From NCBI RefSeq assembly GCF_009604375.1, contig NZ_WEGH01000003.1, positions 1,240,001 through 1,304,000 on the forward strand: a stretch of 64,000 nt of DNA, read 5' to 3'. Shown piece after piece: positions 41,125 through 48,911 of the stretch. This DNA comes from Actinomadura macrotermitis (GTDB lineage: Bacteria > Actinomycetota > Actinomycetes > Streptosporangiales > Streptosporangiaceae). Within the stretch, counting starts at the first letter, position 1; each line of letters starts with the position of its first letter. Under the pieces are notes generated by a model. That model was not told the DNA's origin and made no database searches. It was given only the letters and a program-made list of their open reading frames with translations. The position numbers and the translations under genes are program-made.

Positions 41125-42210
41125 ATGCGGCGTACCTCCCTCGGCGTCCTCCTGCTGACGCCGGCCATGCTCCTGCTCCCCGTCCCCGCCGCGTCGGCGG
41201 ACGTCCAGGGCCTCAGGATCACCCTCGACCCGATCGCCCGCTCCGCCCCCGGCGCCCAGGCCGTCCTGGCGGGCAAGGTCGAGAAGCTCGAAGACGGCGT
41301 CTGGAAACCCGGCGACAACTCCATCGGCCTGGGCTTCGAGGCCGACGCGCTCACCCAGACCATGTCCGGGGGCCTGGCGGTCAACGACGCCGACGGCCGG
41401 TTCTCCACAACGTTCGCCTTCACCCGCACCACCAGGTTCAAGGTGCACGCGTCGGCCGACGGCAAGTCCGCCGACGCCCAGGTCACCGCGCTGCCCACCG
41501 CGCTGCGGCCGCTGACGCTGACCATGAGCAAGTTCTCCCTGCCCCCGTCCGGCCTGCTCTCGGTGAGCGGCCGGGCCGGCGACGTCCCGTGGGGCAGCCT
41601 GGAGCTCCAGCACGCCTACCGGGGCAGCAGCACCTGGAAGACCGTCCGCAGGTTCCCGGCCCGCAGCGTGACCGCCGAGCTCAAGAACTACTACTACGCC
41701 GACTCGGGCTCCTATCGCCTGTACTACAAGGGCGACAGCGACTTCAAGGCCGCCGCCAGCAGCAGCAAGAGCGTGCTGCGGTGGAACACCCGCCTCTCCG
41801 CCAAGTTCTCGCCGCGCAAACTGCACGTCGGCAAGAAGGTGAAGGCGACCGGCACCCTGCTGCGCTATTCGCCCTCCAAGCGCAAGCACGTCGGGTACGC
41901 GGGCCGCAAGGTCCAGCTGGTCTTCCGCTGCAAGGGCGCCAAGACCTGGTACAACGGCGGCTGGGCGAAGACCGACAAGAAGGGTCACTACACCCGGTAC
42001 TCCAAGACCTACTGCGACAGCTACTGGGCCGTCGTGTTCTGGGGCGCCACCGACACCTGGTCGACGGACACCGCCGACACCTACGTCAACACCTACGGCC
42101 GGCTGCGTTCGAGCGGCGTCCGCGCGACCTCGGCCGCCTTCCCGGGCGCGGTGGTCCGCCCGGCGCCGCTGACCGCCCCCGCCGCGGGCCCCGCTTCGCA
42201 GGGCCGCTGA
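41125..42210 (+). CDS. Secreted Ig-like/beta-rich protein
   Basis: A 361-aa protein with a signal peptide (RRTSLGVLLLTPAMLLLPVP, cleavage after ASA). The mature part repeats beta domains with W-K and Y-R-L motifs (STWKTVRRFPARSVTAELKN, SYRLYYKGDSDFKAAAS, KVKATGTLLRYSPSKRKH). These resemble the extracellular calcium-free Ig-like domains of many actinomycete surface proteins. A Cys pair (FRCKG, KTYCDS) lies in the last domain. GAAGGCGG precedes the ATG at 41125. Confidence 0.75.
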   Translation: MRRTSLGVLLLTPAMLLLPVPAASADVQGLRITLDPIARSAPGAQAVLAGKVEKLEDGVWKPGDNSIGLGFEADALTQTMSGGLAVNDADGRFSTTFAFTRTTRFKVHASADGKSADAQVTALPTALRPLTLTMSKFSLPPSGLLSVSGRAGDVPWGSLELQHAYRGSSTWKTVRRFPARSVTAELKNYYYADSGSYRLYYKGDSDFKAAASSSKSVLRWNTRLSAKFSPRKLHVGKKVKATGTLLRYSPSKRKHVGYAGRKVQLVFRCKGAKTWYNGGWAKTDKKGHYTRYSKTYCDSYWAVVFWGATDTWSTDTADTYVNTYGRLRSSGVRATSAAFPGAVVRPAPLTAPAAGPASQGR

Positions 42211-42221
42211 CCCACGATGAC

Positions 42222-42252
42222 GGACGCCCCCGGCCGCCGGCCGGGGGCGTCC
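42222..42252 (+). terminator. Intrinsic terminator-like hairpin
   Basis: GGACGCCCCCGGCC and GGCCGGGGGCGTCC form a perfect 14-bp stem with a GCC loop, 12 bp after the stop codon. No U-run. Confidence 0.75.
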
Positions 42253-42347
42253 GGCGTCCGGCGGTGATCTCCGCATCCGGAATGTTCCGGCAGGGAACGG
42301 GGCATCCGACTCAGCCGTCCTAACAGCTGAGGAGGCAGACTGTAATC

Positions 42348-43688
42348 ATGAGAACCGAATCCCGGCCCACCCGGATGGCGCGCGGTGGAGCCCTGGCCGC
42401 GGCTTTGGCCGCCATCGCCGTGCTGCTGTTCGGTTTCGCCGCACCCGCCCAGGCCGACGACAATCCCGGGCAGATCGCCAAGGGGCTGCTCGGCTCCCGG
42501 CTCTACCTGACCAGCGAGGCCGGGCCGGCGCTGTCGCCCGGCGACCAGGCGGCGGTCCGCAGCGCGCTGGACAAGGCCAAGGACGCCGACATCCGCGTGG
42601 TCGTCGTCGGTTCCGACGTGAAGGCGTCCAGCGTGCGGCCGATGCTGGCGCAGGTCGCCGAGCGGGTCGGCAAGGGGAAGATCTACCTGGCCGCGACCGC
42701 CGACGGCAAGCGGCTCGGCGGCATCGTCAAGAAGGACGGCCCGATCTCGGGCAGCGAGATCTCCCAGATCACCACCCGGTCCAACGGCGACCCGCTGAAG
42801 GACCGGATCATCGCGTTCGCCGACCAGGCCGAGAAGAAGGCCGACGACAAGGCCCAGAGCAGCATGATCGGCGGGTTCGTGGTCGTCGGCGTGCTGGTGC
42901 TGGTGGCCGGCGGCGTCGTCGCCGCGCTGCTGGTGGCCCGCAGGCGCCGCCGCGCCCGCGAGGAGCGGCGGATGGCCGAGCTGCGCGAGGGCGTCCAGGA
43001 GGACGTGACCATGCTCGGCGAGGACATCGCCGCGCTCGACCTGAACGTGATGGACCCCGAGCTGGACCCGGCGGCCCGCACCGACTACGAGCGGGCGCTG
43101 AACTCCTACGACGCGGCCAAGTCCGCCACCGACAAGGCGGCCCGGCCCGAGGACATGACGGCCGTCACGACGGCGCTGGAGGACGGCCGCTACTACATGA
43201 CGGCGACCCGCGCGCGCCTCGCCGGCGAGCCGGTGCCCGAGCGGCGGGCGCCCTGCTTCTTCAACCCGCAGCACGGCCCGTCGGTGCAGGACGTGACCTG
43301 GGCGCCGCCCGGCGGCGTGGCGCGGTCGGTGCCGGCGTGCGCGGCCGACGCGCAGGCGGTGCTGAGCGGCGCGACCCCCGACTTCCGGATGGTGCCCTAC
43401 GAAGGCGGGCGCCGCCCGTACTGGGACGCCGGGCCCGCCTACGCGCCCTACGCGGGCGGCTACTACTCCTCCTACGGCGGCACGGACCTCATCGGCGGCA
43501 TGATGATCGGCACCATGCTCGGGTCGATGATGGGCGGCGGCTGGGGCGGCGGCTACGGCGGCGGGGACGGTTTCGACGGAGGCGGCGGCTTCGACGGCGG
43601 CGGTGACGGCGGCGGCGGAGGCTGGGACTTCGGCGGCGGCGACTTCGGCGGCGGGGGCGACTTCGGCGGAGGCGGCGGCGACTGGTGA
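42348..43688 (+). CDS. Glycine-rich membrane protein
   Basis: A 446-aa protein: signal peptide (ARGGALAAALAAIAVLLFGF, cut after AQA), an outer domain (SALDKAKDADIRVVVVGSDV, AERVGKGKIYLAATADGKRL) reminiscent of TPM-like domains, one membrane helix near 180-205 (GGFVVVGVLVLVAGGVVAAL) followed by RRRRR, a cytoplasmic helical region, and a C-terminal tail of about 90 residues rich in Gly with periodic Tyr, Phe, Asp and Trp (GGGDFGGGGDFGGGG). GAGGAGG precedes the ATG. Such tails are often protein-protein or self-assembly regions. Function unknown. Confidence 0.75.
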   Translation: MRTESRPTRMARGGALAAALAAIAVLLFGFAAPAQADDNPGQIAKGLLGSRLYLTSEAGPALSPGDQAAVRSALDKAKDADIRVVVVGSDVKASSVRPMLAQVAERVGKGKIYLAATADGKRLGGIVKKDGPISGSEISQITTRSNGDPLKDRIIAFADQAEKKADDKAQSSMIGGFVVVGVLVLVAGGVVAALLVARRRRRAREERRMAELREGVQEDVTMLGEDIAALDLNVMDPELDPAARTDYERALNSYDAAKSATDKAARPEDMTAVTTALEDGRYYMTATRARLAGEPVPERRAPCFFNPQHGPSVQDVTWAPPGGVARSVPACAADAQAVLSGATPDFRMVPYEGGRRPYWDAGPAYAPYAGGYYSSYGGTDLIGGMMIGTMLGSMMGGGWGGGYGGGDGFDGGGGFDGGGDGGGGGWDFGGGDFGGGGDFGGGGGDW

Positions 43689-43710
43689 TCTTCGCGGGTG
43701 CCGAGCCGGC

Positions 43711-44034
43711 ATGACCCGGCTGCCGGGCGATCCCGGTCCGCTGCGGCGGACCGGGTACGTCCTCGGCCTGCGGCTCCCGCCGGAGAACCGCGACTGGGTC
43801 CGGCACGACCTGACCGACGCGGGCTGGCGGGGCCGGCTGCTGCTGCGGCACCTGATGCTGATGGTGCCGTTCTGCCTGCTGCCGGCACTGCTGCCGGCGT
43901 CCTGGCCGGTCCGGCTGATGGTGGCCCTGCTCGCCTTGCTGACCAGCATGTTCGTGGTGGCGATCGGCTCGGACGACCTACGCCGCTCCCGCCTGCGCCG
44001 CCACGGCCTCACCCCGCCGGAGGACCGCCGCTAG
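43711..44034 (+). CDS. DUF5313 family membrane protein
   Basis: A 107-aa protein: GYVLGLRLPPENRDWVRHDL then TDAGWRGRLLLRHLM and two adjacent helices (LMVPFCLLPALLPASW, VRLMVALLALLTSMFVVAIG), ending in a basic RRSRLRRHGLTPPE. This is the conserved layout of DUF5313 (G.RLP....WV.HD.T....LLRH). It begins 22 bp after the glycine-rich gene and may be cotranscribed. Its stop overlaps the lpdA stop. Confidence 0.8.
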   Translation: MTRLPGDPGPLRRTGYVLGLRLPPENRDWVRHDLTDAGWRGRLLLRHLMLMVPFCLLPALLPASWPVRLMVALLALLTSMFVVAIGSDDLRRSRLRRHGLTPPEDRR

Positions 44035-45413
44035 TACGCGTGCTCGGTCATCAGGCGCCGCGACGCCTCGGTGATGCTGCCCGACAGGGACGGGTAGACC
44101 GCGAAGGTGTGCGCGACCTGGTCGACGGTCAGGTGCTGCTGGACCGCCAGCGACACGCCGAGGATCAGCTCGCTGGCGCGCGGCGCCACGATGACGCCGC
44201 CGAGGACGATCCCGGTGGAGGGCCGGCAGAACAGCTTCACGAAGCCGTCCTCGAAGCCCTGCATCTTGGCGCGCGCGTTGGTGAACAGCGGCAGCATGAC
44301 GGTGCGGGCGTTGACCTCGCCGGAGTCGACCATGTGCTGGGTGACGCCGACCGAGGCGACCTCGGGGTCGGTGAAGATGTTGGAGGACACCCAGCCGAGC
44401 TTCAGCGGCTGGACGGCCTCGCCGAGCGCGTGCCACATCGCGATGCGGCCCTGCATGCCGGCGACCGAGGCGAGCATCAGGATGCCGGTGCAGTCGCCGG
44501 AGGCGTAGATGTGCGGGACCGAGGTGCGCGAGACCTTGTCGACCTCGACGAACCCGTGCGCGCTCAGCTTGACGCCGGCCTTCTCCAGGCCGATGCCGCG
44601 GGTGTTGGGGACCATGCCGACGGTCATCAGGCAGTGCGAGCCGTGCACCTTGCGGCCGTCCTCCAGCGAGACGATCACGCCGTCGCCGGAGCGTTCCACG
44701 CCGGCGGCGCGGGAGCGGGACATGACGTTCATGCCGCGGCGCAGGAAGACCTCCTGCAGCACCGAGGCGGCGTCGGCGTCCTCCGACGGCAGGATGCGGT
44801 CGCGCGAGGAGACCAGGGTGACGTTGGAGCCGAGCGACAGGTAGGCGCCGGCGAGCTCGGCGCCGGTCACGCCGGAGCCGACCACGATCAGCTCCTGCGG
44901 CAGCTCGGGCAGGTCGTAGAGCTGGCGCCAGTTCAGGATGCGCTCGCCGTCGGGCTCGGCGCCGGGCAGCACCCGCGGGGTGGCGCCGGTGGCGATGAGG
45001 ATCACGTCGGCGCGGATGTGCCGGTCGCCGACGGCGACCACGTGCGGCTCGACCAGGCGCGCCTCACCGCGGACGATCTTGACTTCCTCGTAGGCGAGCC
45101 GCTCGGCGACGTCGAAGGACTGCGCGCGGGCCAGGTCCTTGACGCGCTTGTTCACGGTGGCCATGTCGGCCTCCAGGCCGCCGACGATGCCGTCGGGGCC
45201 GCCGTTGAAGCGCAGGCCGAGCCCGGCCGACTCGCTCATCACCGCCATCCGGGTGGAGGTGGCGATGAGGGTCTTGGAGGGCACGCAGTCGGTGAGCACG
45301 CAGGCGCCGCCGGGGCCGTCGCGCTCCACCACCGTCACGTCCGCGCCGAGCTGCGCCGCGACGAGGGCGGCCTCGTAGCCGCCGGGGCCTCCTCCGATGA
45401 TCACAATGCGCAT
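44031..45413 (-). CDS. lpdA: LpdA-like NAD(P)H-quinone/disulfide reductase flavoprotein
   Basis: A 460-aa flavoprotein disulfide reductase. FAD site IIGGGPGGYEAA, the redox segment GGACVLTDCVPSKT with Cys38 and Cys43, a second dinucleotide site VVGSGVTGAELAG, FAD motif YASGDCTG, and a C-terminal dimer domain AVYPSLSGSITEASRRL. The last lacks the His-x-x-x-x-Glu acid-base pair of lipoamide dehydrogenase, as in M. tuberculosis LpdA (Rv3303c), a quinone reductase. Unlike that protein, as I recall it, both disulfide Cys are present here. ATG at 45413 after GGAGGGG; an upstream ATG (45433) is less well placed. Confidence 0.88.
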   Translation of the reverse strand: MRIVIIGGGPGGYEAALVAAQLGADVTVVERDGPGGACVLTDCVPSKTLIATSTRMAVMSESAGLGLRFNGGPDGIVGGLEADMATVNKRVKDLARAQSFDVAERLAYEEVKIVRGEARLVEPHVVAVGDRHIRADVILIATGATPRVLPGAEPDGERILNWRQLYDLPELPQELIVVGSGVTGAELAGAYLSLGSNVTLVSSRDRILPSEDADAASVLQEVFLRRGMNVMSRSRAAGVERSGDGVIVSLEDGRKVHGSHCLMTVGMVPNTRGIGLEKAGVKLSAHGFVEVDKVSRTSVPHIYASGDCTGILMLASVAGMQGRIAMWHALGEAVQPLKLGWVSSNIFTDPEVASVGVTQHMVDSGEVNARTVMLPLFTNARAKMQGFEDGFVKLFCRPSTGIVLGGVIVAPRASELILGVSLAVQQHLTVDQVAHTFAVYPSLSGSITEASRRLMTEHAY

Positions 45414-45510
45414 CACCCCTCCATTGTTCATCACGCGCGGGGGTGACCCGGCCGCCGGTGGCGGCGCGGTGTCGCGGCGGGCGGAGCGGGCCCCCGGCGG
45501 CCGCGTGCCG

Positions 45511-45524
45511 TACGCTTGACGATC
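45511..45524 (+). promoter_or_regulatory. -10 element for a leaderless GTG start
   Basis: TACGCT (45511-45516) is followed after eight bases by GTG (45525), without a Shine-Dalgarno. Confidence 0.45.
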
Positions 45525-45977
45525 GTGGCTCTGTACGCGGCGTACGCCTCCAACATGGACCCCGAGCAGATGGCTCTCCGGGCGCCCCACTCCCCCATGC
45601 GCGGGACGGGGTGGCTGACCGGCTGGCGGCTCACCTTCGGCGGGCAGGACAAGGGCTGGGAGGGCGCCCTCGCCACGGTCGTGGAGGACCGGGACGAGCA
45701 GGTCTTCGTCGTCATGTACGACGTGCCCGACTGGGACGAGCAGGAGCTGGACGCCTGGGAGGGCGCCGCGCTCGGCGTCTACCGCAAGATCCGGGTGCGG
45801 GTGCAGACGCTGGACGGCGAGCCGCTCTGCTGGATGTACGTCCTCGACGACTACGAGGGCGGGCTGCCCTCGGCCCGCTACCTGGGCATCCTCGCCGACG
45901 CCGCCGAGGCGGCGGGCGCGCCCGACGACTACGTCAAGGAGCTGCGCAACCGGCCCTGCGCCTCATTGGGTGACTGA
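45525..45977 (+). CDS. Gamma-glutamylcyclotransferase-like protein
   Basis: A 150-aa protein from GTG 45525: ALYAAYASNMDPEQMALRAP matches the nucleotide-like YxxxxxNM/L loop of GGCT-fold proteins; GWRLTFGGQDKGWEGALATV, VMYDVPDWDEQELDAWEGAA and YRKIRVRVQTLDGE carry the barrel strands and the catalytic-position Glu (in ELDAWEG). These enzymes release 5-oxoproline from gamma-glutamyl compounds. The equivalent position in M. tuberculosis (beside lpdA and deoD) is held by a similar small protein. A TTG at 45516 would overlap the -10 element. Confidence 0.8.
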   Translation: MALYAAYASNMDPEQMALRAPHSPMRGTGWLTGWRLTFGGQDKGWEGALATVVEDRDEQVFVVMYDVPDWDEQELDAWEGAALGVYRKIRVRVQTLDGEPLCWMYVLDDYEGGLPSARYLGILADAAEAAGAPDDYVKELRNRPCASLGD

Positions 45978-45978
45978 T

Positions 45979-46021
45979 CCGGCCGCAGGCCGGCGGGGGG
46001 CCTGGGGGGTCGTCCCCCCAG
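45979..46021 (+). terminator. Double hairpin after the cyclotransferase gene
   Basis: CCGGCC-GCA-GGCCGG (45979-45993) and CTGGGGGG-TCGT-CCCCCCAG (46002-46021), both perfect, start immediately after the stop codon and precede the next promoter. Confidence 0.7.
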
Positions 46022-46042
46022 AGTGACGCTGATCAGGCCCGG

Positions 46043-46055
46043 TAATGTCGGGTGC
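46043..46055 (+). promoter_or_regulatory. -10 element for leaderless PNP gene
   Basis: TAATGT (46043-46048), seven bases, then GTG at 46056: transcription should begin at the start codon. No ribosome-binding site is present. Confidence 0.6.
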
Positions 46056-46856
46056 GTGAGCAACGACGCTTTTGCACTCGCCCAGGAGGCCGCGGACCGG
46101 CTGCGCGCCCGGACCGGCTTCGACGCGTTCGACGTGGCCCTGGTGATGGGGTCGGGCTGGGTCCCGGCCGCCGACGCGCTCGGCGACCCCGTCGCGGAAC
46201 TGCCCGTCACCGACCTGCCCGGCTTCGCGCCGCCCGCGGTGGAGGGCCACGCGGGCCGGATCCGCGTGGTGGAGGTCGGCGGCCGCCGCGCCCTGGTGCT
46301 GCTCGGCCGGACGCACCTGTACGAGGGCCGCGGCGTCGACCCGGTCGTGCACGGGGTGCGCACGGCGCTGGCCGCGGGGGTGCGCGCGTTCGTGCTGACG
46401 AACGCGGCGGGCGGGCTGCGGCCCGAGCACCAGCGGATCGGCGACCCGGTGCTGATCAGCGACCACCTGAACCTGACCGGCGCGAACCCGCTGACCGGCG
46501 CGACGTTCCTGGACCTGTCCGAGGCGTACTCGGGGCGGCTGCGGGCGCTGGCCAAGGAGGCCGACCCGACGCTGGCCGAGGGCGTGTACGCGGCGTTCCG
46601 CGGCCCGACCTACGAGACGCCCGCCGAGATCCGGATGCTGCGCACGATGGGCGCGGACATGATCGGCATGTCGACGGTGCTGGAGACGATCGCGGCCCGC
46701 GAGGGCGGCGCGGAGGTGCTCGGCATCTCCCTGGTCACCAACGTCGCGGCGGGCCTGTCGGACCAGCACCTGGACCACGAGGAGGTGCTGGCCGCGGGCA
46801 AGGCCGCCGCCTCCCGGATGGGCGCGCTGCTCGGCACCGTCCTGCCCAAGATCTGA
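46056..46856 (+). CDS. punA: Purine nucleoside phosphorylase (trimeric family)
   Basis: A 266-aa enzyme that splits inosine/guanosine (and deoxy forms) with phosphate. Signatures: VMGSGWVPAAD (phosphate loop), LPGFAPPAVEGHAGRI, GRTHLYEGRG, VLTNAAGGLRPEHQRIGDPV, GPTYETPAEIRMLRTMGADM with GMSTVLE, and SLVTNVAAG with the purine-binding Asn. This is the family II PNP also called DeoD/PunA in mycobacteria. Starts leaderless at GTG 46056; overlaps the mutase gene by one base. Confidence 0.93.
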   Translation: MSNDAFALAQEAADRLRARTGFDAFDVALVMGSGWVPAADALGDPVAELPVTDLPGFAPPAVEGHAGRIRVVEVGGRRALVLLGRTHLYEGRGVDPVVHGVRTALAAGVRAFVLTNAAGGLRPEHQRIGDPVLISDHLNLTGANPLTGATFLDLSEAYSGRLRALAKEADPTLAEGVYAAFRGPTYETPAEIRMLRTMGADMIGMSTVLETIAAREGGAEVLGISLVTNVAAGLSDQHLDHEEVLAAGKAAASRMGALLGTVLPKI

Positions 46857-48511
46857 TGGCCGGGAACACCGCCGGGTACCGCGCGGCCGCGCTGGCGTGG
46901 CTGGAGCAGGACCCCGACCCGCAGACCCGCGCGGAGCTGCGGGCGATCCTGGACGACGAGGCGGCGCTGGCCGGCCGGTTCGCGGCGCGGCTGGAGTTCG
47001 GCACCGCGGGCCTGCGCGGCGAGCTCGGCGCCGGCCCGAACCGGATGAACCGGGTGACGGTCATGCGCGCCGCCGCCGGCCTGGCCGCCCGGGTGCTGCG
47101 CGAGGGCCGCCCGGACGCGGGCGTGGTGATCGGCTACGACGCCCGGCACGGCTCGGAGCAGTTCGCGCTGGACACCGCCGCCGTCGTCACCGGCGCGGGC
47201 CTGCGCGCGTGGCTGCTGCCGCGCGCGCTGCCGACGCCGGTCGTGGCGTTCCTGGTGCGGCATCTCGGCGCGGCGGCCGGGGTGGTCGTCACCGCCAGCC
47301 ACAACCCGCCGCGCGACAACGGCTACAAGGTGTACTGGGGCGACGGGGCGCAGATCGTCCCGCCGCTGGACGCGGAGATCTCGGCGGAGATCGACGCGGT
47401 CGGGCGGGTGGACGGGCTGCCGCTCGGCAAGGACTGGACCGTTCTCGGCGACGACGCGGTGGACGCCTATCTGGACGCCCTGGCGGGCCTGCCGCTCGGC
47501 GCGGAGCGGGACGTGCGGGTGGCGTACACGCCGCTGCACGGCGTCGGCCGGGACGTGCTGCTGGAGGCGTTCGCGCGGTCGGGGTTCCCGGCGCCGGACG
47601 TGGTGGGCGCGCAGGCCGAGCCCGACCCCGAGTTCCCGACGGTGGCGTTCCCCAATCCGGAGGAACCGGGCGCGATGGACCTGGTCCTGGCGCTGGCGGC
47701 CGACTCCGGCGCCGACCTGGTGATCGCCAACGACCCGGACGCGGACCGCTGCGCGGTGGCCGTCCCGGGCCCGGACGGCTGGCGCGCGCTCACCGGCGAC
47801 GAGCTGGGCGGGCTGCTGGCCGAGCACGTGCTGCGGCACACCTCTGGTGACGACCGCCTGGTGGTCACCACGATCGTGTCGTCGTCGCTGCTGGCCCGGA
47901 TCGCCGAGGCGCACGGCGCCCGGTTCGCCACCTCGCTCACCGGCTTCAAGTGGATCATGAAGGCGGGCGGGCCGGGCGACCGGCGCGTGTTCGGCTACGA
48001 GGAGGCCCTCGGGTACAGCGTCGGCGACGTGGTGCACGACAAGGACGGCGTCGGCGCCGCGCTGACCGCCGCCGCCCTCGCCGCCGAGGCCAAGCGGGAC
48101 GGCCGCACCCTGGGCGACCTGCTCGACGACCAGGCCCGCCGCTACGGCCTGCACGCCACCTCGCAGCTGTCGTTCCGCGTCGCGGACCTGGCGCTGATCG
48201 CGGGCGCGATGGCGCGGCTGCGCGCGGCCCCGCCCGCCGAGCTGGCCGGGCGGCCGGTGGAGGCGTTCGAGGACCTCACCGCCGGTGTGGACGGCCTGCC
48301 GCCCACCGACGGGGTGCGGCTGCGGCTCGGCGGCGACGGTCCGGCGCGGGTGGTGATCCGGCCGTCCGGCACCGAACCCAAGCTGAAGTGCTACCTGGAG
48401 GTCGTGCTGCCGGTGGCCGAAGATGTGGCTCCGGCCCGCGCGCGCGCAGCCGCTGACCTGGACGCTTTGAAAAACTCGCTCTCCAGTGTCCTGGGGCTGC
48501 CGCGCTCATAG
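46856..48511 (+). CDS. pmmB: Phosphomannomutase/phosphoglucomutase (PmmB type)
   Basis: A 551-aa alpha-D-phosphohexomutase. Catalytic phosphoserine loop TASHNPPRDNGYKVYWGDGA, metal loop ANDPDADRCAVA, sugar-binding GYEEALGYSVGD, and phosphate-binding RPSGTEPKLKCYLE. The N-terminal EFGTAGLRGELGAGPNRMN is that of the large PGM2-like/PmmB group, some of which act on phosphopentoses and so could convert the ribose-1-phosphate from the PNP step. The ATG overlaps the PNP stop (TGATG). Confidence 0.93.
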   Translation: MAGNTAGYRAAALAWLEQDPDPQTRAELRAILDDEAALAGRFAARLEFGTAGLRGELGAGPNRMNRVTVMRAAAGLAARVLREGRPDAGVVIGYDARHGSEQFALDTAAVVTGAGLRAWLLPRALPTPVVAFLVRHLGAAAGVVVTASHNPPRDNGYKVYWGDGAQIVPPLDAEISAEIDAVGRVDGLPLGKDWTVLGDDAVDAYLDALAGLPLGAERDVRVAYTPLHGVGRDVLLEAFARSGFPAPDVVGAQAEPDPEFPTVAFPNPEEPGAMDLVLALAADSGADLVIANDPDADRCAVAVPGPDGWRALTGDELGGLLAEHVLRHTSGDDRLVVTTIVSSSLLARIAEAHGARFATSLTGFKWIMKAGGPGDRRVFGYEEALGYSVGDVVHDKDGVGAALTAAALAAEAKRDGRTLGDLLDDQARRYGLHATSQLSFRVADLALIAGAMARLRAAPPAELAGRPVEAFEDLTAGVDGLPPTDGVRLRLGGDGPARVVIRPSGTEPKLKCYLEVVLPVAEDVAPARARAAADLDALKNSLSSVLGLPRS

Positions 48512-48521
48512 GGTTGGGGGC
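48509..48521 (+). promoter_or_regulatory. -10 element for a leaderless ATG
   Basis: TAGGGT (48509-48514), seven bases, then ATG at 48522. It overlaps the stop codon of pmmB. Confidence 0.5.
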
Positions 48522-48770
48522 ATGACCGAGCGCGGCACGGAGTTCGAGGACCATCCGCCCCGCCTTCCCGCGAGTGCTGCCGTCCGCGCCGACAGCACGG
48601 TGACGCTCTGGTGCGGCCGCTGCGCGGCCGCCACCGAGCAGCGCGTGACGCACCTGGGCACCGCCGAACTCGGCGCGCCCCGGTGCGCCGAGTGCGGGCG
48701 GTGGCTCGGGTTCGCGTGCACCGCCTGCGGCGCCACCGGCGAGGAACGCCGGCGGCCCCCGAACCGGTAA
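48522..48770 (+). CDS. Small zinc-ribbon protein
   Basis: An 82-aa protein with three CxxC knuckles: LWCGRCAAAT, PRCAECGRWLGFACTACGAT. Two pairs are enough for a rubredoxin-like zinc ribbon. No enzymatic domain. ATG 48522 is chosen over the start at 48486, which lies within pmmB. Its stop codon is part of the ribosome-binding site of the next, also Cys-containing, small gene. Confidence 0.75.
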   Translation: MTERGTEFEDHPPRLPASAAVRADSTVTLWCGRCAAATEQRVTHLGTAELGAPRCAECGRWLGFACTACGATGEERRRPPNR

Positions 48771-48782
48771 GGAGTCCAGTCC

Positions 48783-48911
48783 ATGGGCGATGTGACCCGC
48801 TGCCCCGAGTGCAACCAGACCGTCTCCGTCGTCAACGGCAAGATCCAGACCCACAACCGGGTGCTCGGCGGCAAGGGCGTCCAGTGCGCCGCGAGCGGGC
48901 GCGCCACCTAG
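48783..48911 (+). CDS. 42-aa CxxC micro-protein
   Basis: A short gene, MGDVTRCPECNQTVSVVNGK then IQTHNRVLGGKG and CAASGRAT. AAGGAG (48769-48774) precedes the ATG at good distance. CPEC, HNR and a late Cys make a three-Cys-one-His site suitable for zinc, and the composition is constrained in frame. It follows the zinc-ribbon gene and its stop overlaps by three bases the stop of the convergent amidohydrolase. Function unknown. Confidence 0.7.
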   Translation: MGDVTRCPECNQTVSVVNGKIQTHNRVLGGKGVQCAASGRAT

